Translations under genes and position numbers: made by a program
Notes under the pieces: generated by a model
The model's database searches: none
Told to the model about the DNA's origin: nothing
The model's input: only the letters and a program-made list of their open reading frames with translations
NCBI RefSeq assembly: GCF_000808575.1
Contig: NZ_JWLW01000019.1
Coordinates: forward strand, 48,022-112,021
Origin: Alteromonas marina
GTDB taxonomy: Bacteria; Pseudomonadota; Gammaproteobacteria; Enterobacterales; Alteromonadaceae
DNA length: 64,000 bases
Reading direction: 5' to 3'
Shown here: positions 60,267 to 64,000 of the stretch, in pieces
How positions within the stretch are numbered: position 1 is the stretch's first letter
Layout of the letters: every line of letters begins with the position of its first letter

Positions 60267-61964
60267 TTGACCCAAAATATAACGTACTACTCAACTAACG
60301 CTTCGACACTTGCGAAACAATACGATAGCGTACCCTTCGAGTCTGTTCACAAAGAATGGTTATACGCCATACCTAAAGAAGGAATTGTGCTGGATGTGGG
60401 TGCAGGCTCTGGACGTGATGCGCGTTATTTAGCCTCAAAGGGTTTGGGTGTGGTTGCGGTCGAGCCCGCAACTGGCATTAGAGAGCTCGCGCAAGGCTAT
60501 ACCGTTTCAAACCCAATTCACTGGATATCAGATACACTACCCGAACTGACTGAAGTTTTTCGCTTACAAACAAAATTTGATTTAATACTTCTAAGTGCAG
60601 TTTGGATGCACCTCGCGCCATCGTCACGAGAACGGGCTTTTAGAAAGCTATCTTCTTTGCTAAAGCCTAATGGCAAGTTAATTATCTCGCTGCGACATGG
60701 CAACTGCGCTGACGAACGTACCATGTACCCTGTTTCAGCAGATGAACTGGCTAAATTTGCTAGCCAGTTCGGGCTTACTTATCGACTGCTTACTCCTGAA
60801 AAGTCAAACGATGAGCTAGGTCGCGCTGATGTTCAGTGGCAAACGGTTTTACTGATGTTGCCTGATAATGGTACAGGTGCATTTCCTTTAATCAGGAATA
60901 TCGTAATAAACGACAGTAAATCATCAACGTATAAGATAGCACTATTACGAACACTGCTTAGAATCGCCGAAGGCCATCCAGGCGCTGTAATAGAACAAAC
61001 AAACGAGCATGTTGTTTTACCTGTTGGACTGGTGGCGCTCTATTGGCTGAAGCTTTATAAACCCTTAATTGATAAGTTTGAAATGCAGCAAAACAGCAAT
61101 GCGAGCAGAGGATTAGGATTTATCAAGGAAGACGGCTGGCAGAAAATTAAAGCCTTTTCTAGCAATGATTTTTATATTGGGGCGCATTATTCAGACACCC
61201 TTACAGTACAAGCCCTTTATCGAACCCTTAAAGACATAGCATCGACGGTAAAAAACATGCCGGCTAGATACATTACGTTACCCGGCACTGATAAAGGTGT
61301 TTTTCATGTTGAACTTAATCAAACTCGAAAACCTAAAACCGACCTTCTCTTAGACTTCGATTTTTTGTCTTCACTGGGTAAGTTCTATGTTCCTACTCAT
61401 ATTTGGGATTCATTAACGCAGTTTAGCGTATGGATAGAGCCAACTTTGATTAATGAATGGTCTTCTTTAATGGCTGGGTACAGCCAAAACAAACAAAGGC
61501 CACTTACTAAAGTAGATTACCTCAATGCGCTTAGATGGGACGACCCAGAACGCACCACTTCAAGGATTCGAAAGCGCGTTAACGAATTACTAAAGAGTGA
61601 AAATGTTGCATGCTGCTGGTCAGGTAAGCGTTTGAGGCTATCTAGCTACGCTATCGATCACGCGTTTCCGTTTGCACGATGGCCTAACAACGACCTGTGG
61701 AATTTGCTACCTACTAAGTCGAGCATAAACGCCAATAAATCAGACAAGTTACCTACTGGTTTAAAGCTTTCTAGTTCTCGTAAACAAATTATCTCTTGGT
61801 GGAAGCAAGGTTGGCAGAATAACCAAGCAGAATTTTTCAGCCAAGCCAATTTGGCTCTTCCGAATTTAAGCCCCCGCAACACCAACTTTGATGACGTATT
61901 TGAAGCGTTCGCGCTGCAACGTGATCGTATTAAAGCGTTGCAACAGTTGGAGGAGTGGCGTTAA
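60267..61964 (+). CDS. Fusion of class I methyltransferase and HNH endonuclease
   Basis: A 565-residue protein with two recognisable ends. Residues about 1-200 are a SAM methyltransferase of the UbiE/TehB-like type (motif I VLDVGAGSGRD, 41-51; FDLILLSAVWMHL, 104-116); no DNA-methylase (D/N)PP(Y/F) motif is present. Residues about 205-430 begin with NDSKSSTYKIALLRTLL, then an unassigned region. Residues about 445-500 form an HNH nuclease motif (CCWSGK, IDHAFPF with Asp464-His465, WNLLPT with Asn479, NANKSDKLP). The start is TTG, since a stop lies 12 bases upstream, with a weak ribosome site. Defence or nucleic-acid processing is possible, but not shown. The gene is convergent with the peptidase gene. 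Confidence 0.8.
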   Translation: MTQNITYYSTNASTLAKQYDSVPFESVHKEWLYAIPKEGIVLDVGAGSGRDARYLASKGLGVVAVEPATGIRELAQGYTVSNPIHWISDTLPELTEVFRLQTKFDLILLSAVWMHLAPSSRERAFRKLSSLLKPNGKLIISLRHGNCADERTMYPVSADELAKFASQFGLTYRLLTPEKSNDELGRADVQWQTVLLMLPDNGTGAFPLIRNIVINDSKSSTYKIALLRTLLRIAEGHPGAVIEQTNEHVVLPVGLVALYWLKLYKPLIDKFEMQQNSNASRGLGFIKEDGWQKIKAFSSNDFYIGAHYSDTLTVQALYRTLKDIASTVKNMPARYITLPGTDKGVFHVELNQTRKPKTDLLLDFDFLSSLGKFYVPTHIWDSLTQFSVWIEPTLINEWSSLMAGYSQNKQRPLTKVDYLNALRWDDPERTTSRIRKRVNELLKSENVACCWSGKRLRLSSYAIDHAFPFARWPNNDLWNLLPTKSSINANKSDKLPTGLKLSSSRKQIISWWKQGWQNNQAEFFSQANLALPNLSPRNTNFDDVFEAFALQRDRIKALQQLEEWR

Positions 61965-61982
61965 TGCTGGAAGACTATTTTA

Positions 61983-63110
61983 TCAATAATTACTTCTAAA
62001 CCAGCGCCTAAAATCATTGTCCAGCGCAGCAATACTTCCCCCGTACAATAATTGGATATCCTTTGTGGAAAGCTCTTTACAGCCATTTTCCGCCTCTAAT
62101 AACAGAAGCCGGCTCATGAGTTCTTGATTCTCGTTCATTAGAAAGGTAACGAAAGCCCAGCTAGAAGCATAGAATTGATGTGGTTGTTTACGCCAACTGC
62201 TCTCCGTTCCCTCAAAGAGTGTGGTTAAGGCTAGTGGCTGATTACTTTTAAAGTGATTAACCCACAAGCTGTTGGTTAAAACTCCCGGGGTTTCTGAATA
62301 TTCCGCCATTCCTTCATTCAACCATTTCGCTACTTGACCATACCAATATCGATTAATGGTATGCATTATCTCATGAGTTATAGTTTGAAGTGTTTGCTCA
62401 TTATCACGAATTAAAATAGCAGACTCATTTAGCCCTGCTGAATAAAAACCCGAGCTAGTCGCGGTCGCAAGATTAAAACGCTTACTATATTTCTCGTACG
62501 CGTCTTTATCACTAAAGCTCCTTATATTTGCTACAACAGGAACCACTGATTCTTCGGGTGTAACATGCGCAAAGGCATCTATTGCTTGCTGTACTCTTTC
62601 CCGCACTGCCCCTTGAACATTAAAAGGTAAATTATGAGAGAGAAAATTTAGCGATATAGCCTCTGGATCAATTGTTTTAGCAACCCTTACCGAAGTACCA
62701 CTGTTTAGCTTTCTAGGAGAGTCACTTATATGCTTAACACCTTTCCCGTCTGTCCATGTATAAATAGTTTTTCTTTCGGGTGGTTTAATCTTGTCTAAAC
62801 ATTTGTATGTGTGAGGGGCTTCATGCTCACCTATGCCAGAATTACTTTGGGTATAATCGTCATAATTCTTTTTAGCTTCTAAACCCTTTTGACCATGAGA
62901 AATTTCTACTAGTGAACGCAAAGCGTCAGGAGCAAGGCTTTCTTGATTACTTTTGCCCTGAAGTTGAGCTTCTACAAAGCCAAAGGCGAGATGGAGGAAT
63001 TGAGGTAGATTGATACTATCCCGCGCGAAGTATAAAACACCCAAACTATTAATAAGTACAACGCTTACGACTATAAAAAGCTTCGCGCCAATTCCATTTC
63101 TGTTTACCAT
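61983..63110 (-). CDS. Membrane-anchored DUF4124 protein with gluzincin peptidase domain
   Basis: A 375-residue protein. One N-terminal transmembrane helix (about 10-29) precedes a DUF4124 segment (IYTWTDGKGVKHISDSP, 116-132) and a C-terminal peptidase MA-like domain. HEIMH at 246-250 supplies two zinc His residues and the catalytic Glu; Glu266 in WLNEGMAEY is the likely third ligand. It probably faces the periplasm. DUF4124 often marks envelope proteins in gammaproteobacteria. The substrate is unknown. It lies 18 bases from the end of the convergent methyltransferase-HNH gene. Confidence 0.85.
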   Translation of the reverse strand: MVNRNGIGAKLFIVVSVVLINSLGVLYFARDSINLPQFLHLAFGFVEAQLQGKSNQESLAPDALRSLVEISHGQKGLEAKKNYDDYTQSNSGIGEHEAPHTYKCLDKIKPPERKTIYTWTDGKGVKHISDSPRKLNSGTSVRVAKTIDPEAISLNFLSHNLPFNVQGAVRERVQQAIDAFAHVTPEESVVPVVANIRSFSDKDAYEKYSKRFNLATATSSGFYSAGLNESAILIRDNEQTLQTITHEIMHTINRYWYGQVAKWLNEGMAEYSETPGVLTNSLWVNHFKSNQPLALTTLFEGTESSWRKQPHQFYASSWAFVTFLMNENQELMSRLLLLEAENGCKELSTKDIQLLYGGSIAALDNDFRRWFRSNY

Positions 63111-63358
63111 GCTAGTCCTTCAACACCGCCATAAATCTAGGCGTGTAATCAGACTACAACACCTCGTTAGACACAAACCATTAGTTAGCTAGAGTAGGTT
63201 TGAATTTCTATACATAGTTATAAGATAAAAGCACTGACAACTAATCGCCAATCTGAAAACATCAATTGAAAGGGTGTTTATATAAACGCAGCCACGGTAG
63301 CTCAGTAGTACAACCTGGCTAAATAGAATTGCTGACCATATAATTTTCAAGGATGATC

Positions 63359-63595
63359 ATGAAAAAGACATACACGTTACTTCTATTACTAGTAGCAGCC
63401 ACATATTCGTTTGCTGGCTCTAACTTTACTCCTTCTAAATACCAATGCGCAGGCATAGAGCAGCGTATTGACAACATTAACTCAAAAATGCGCGCTGGTT
63501 ACAGTGCGAGAGAAGGCGAGCAATTGAAAAATCAACTTCGAAGCCTAAAACAACAACGTTATGAGTGCAAAAAGAAAGGATTCTCTGTTAATTAG
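63359..63595 (+). CDS. Small secreted protein with two cysteines
   Basis: A 78-residue product with a signal peptide ending YSFAGS. The mature part is charged and helical, with two Cys residues (YQCAGIEQR and YECKKK) that could form a disulfide, and a repeated Arg/Gln-rich helix. Of the in-frame ATGs, 63359 has AAGGA five bases upstream. Such short periplasmic proteins resemble DUF1090-type proteins (CxxKxxxIExxI pattern), a weak inference. Confidence 0.7.
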   Translation: MKKTYTLLLLLVAATYSFAGSNFTPSKYQCAGIEQRIDNINSKMRAGYSAREGEQLKNQLRSLKQQRYECKKKGFSVN

Positions 63596-63604
63596 ATTGT
63601 TAAT

Positions 63605-63666
63605 CGACTTTTACGCCGAGCCGTTACGGGCTCCTGTTACAGTCTCGGCACTCCTGCGAAAAGTCG
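63605..63666. repeat. Nested hairpin element after the small secreted gene
   Basis: CGACTTTT at 63605-63612 pairs with AAAAGTCG at 63659-63666. Inside, GCCGAG (63615-63620) pairs with CTCGGC (63644-63649) and CCG/CGG form a third small hairpin at 63621-63629. There is no T-tract on either strand. It may be a dispersed palindromic repeat or a structured RNA end. Confidence 0.45.
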
Positions 63667-63692
63667 CCCCCTTGGTAATAAAAAAAGCTTTA

Positions 63693-63926
63693 TTAATGTA
63701 CATTTTTTTTCTTGAAATCAGCCCAGCCTTTCACAGCTTCCTCTCCTATTAAACCTTGCTCCAGCATGTCATTAATTGCTTTGCACGTTGAATCTATAAC
63801 CCACTCATCTTCAATATAGCAGGCAAGCTTCCTCTTTCCTTTAACCGTTATTAGCGTATAACGTTCTACGACTGGAGAGGTTATTCTTTTAAAGTATGAC
63901 TTTCCTATCAAGTTTGTGACTGTCAT
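63693..63926 (-). CDS. Small protein of unknown function
   Basis: A 77-residue soluble frame, basic N-terminal half and acidic C-terminal half, starting MTVTNLIGKSYFKRI. AAGG lies nine bases before the ATG at 63926. There is one Cys, no signal peptide and no motif I recognise. It is the last gene in the window and could be part of a unit continuing beyond the right edge. Confidence 0.5.
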   Translation of the reverse strand: MTVTNLIGKSYFKRITSPVVERYTLITVKGKRKLACYIEDEWVIDSTCKAINDMLEQGLIGEEAVKGWADFKKKNVH

Positions 63927-64000
63927 TTCGTAAACCTTAATATAGTTTGATTGTAATTGTATTCATTTAACACAGCTATTATTGCATGTTCCGGCCCATT

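Noticed and set aside
63289..63325. tRNA-like D-arm (GGTAGCTCAGTAGTA)
   Set aside because: The D-arm/box-A likeness is not followed by an anticodon arm or GGTTCGAATCC-type T-arm, and no acceptor stem closes, so it is chance or a very degraded remnant.
63605..63666. Integron attC site
   Set aside because: The nested stem recalls attC, but the conserved RYYYAAC and GTTRRRY ends are absent and there is no integrase or cassette array.

Overview
The window looks like a chromosomal segment of a marine gammaproteobacterium in Alteromonadaceae, most likely Alteromonas. This rests on the moderate GC content, the gene order gmk-rpoZ-spoT-(ridA)-trmH-recG, hemCDXY, a thi operon with a fused thiDE, argO/argP, several TonB-dependent receptors and many c-di-GMP proteins. 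The genus is inferred from gene content and style; no rRNA or tRNA is present to confirm it.

Layout. 0-5 kb: a small alpha/beta hydrolase and an RND efflux pair. 5-9 kb: a DnaJ-related protein, a DUF1499 gene broken by a C7 frameshift, a SugE-like SMR exporter, and the divergent pair argO/argP. 9-11.4 kb: a decayed membrane GGDEF protein with several lesions, next to an intact BLUF-EAL blue-light phosphodiesterase. 12.4-18.1 kb: an iron-uptake operon behind a strong Fur box, made of a periplasmic helical protein, FbpA, FbpB, FbpC and a YhiN-type flavoprotein. 18.4-26.5 kb: housekeeping and stringent-response genes (Prx5, rsmJ, recG, trmH, ridA, spoT, rpoZ, gmk). 26.6-28.7 kb: a 48-bp perfect palindrome, a carboxylesterase and a membrane diguanylate cyclase. 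28.8-33 kb: hemC-hemD-hemX-hemY. 33-40 kb: a TPP riboswitch followed by thiC-thiDE-thiF-thiS-thiG-thiH. 40-46 kb: a 52-residue small ORF, an rRNA-style promoter with an immediate terminator ahead of a ThrE-type exporter, ycjX-ycjF, an MBL hydrolase and a LysR regulator. 46-60 kb: an ACAD10/11-like dehydrogenase, two TonB-dependent receptors, a YtcJ-type amidohydrolase and a YhiI-RbbA-YhhJ-type ABC export system. 60-64 kb: a methyltransferase-HNH nuclease fusion, a DUF4124-gluzincin protein, two small proteins and a nested hairpin element.

How genes work together. The thi operon builds both halves of thiamine phosphate and is gated by TPP. hemCDXY makes uroporphyrinogen III and carries the membrane-associated HemX/HemY proteins. 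The fbp operon and the siderophore receptor at 52.9-55 kb both have upstream Fur-like sites and probably respond to iron starvation. gmk, rpoZ and spoT link guanine nucleotides, RNA polymerase and (p)ppGpp. Two GGDEF-type genes (one dead) and one BLUF-EAL gene concern c-di-GMP turnover.

The best candidates for something little described are the methyltransferase-HNH fusion (60267-61964), the Fur-controlled helical periplasmic protein ahead of fbpA, the rRNA-like promoter with immediate terminator ahead of thrE, and the 52-residue protein with a perfect Shine-Dalgarno. No CRISPR array, integrase, complete insertion sequence or tRNA was seen.
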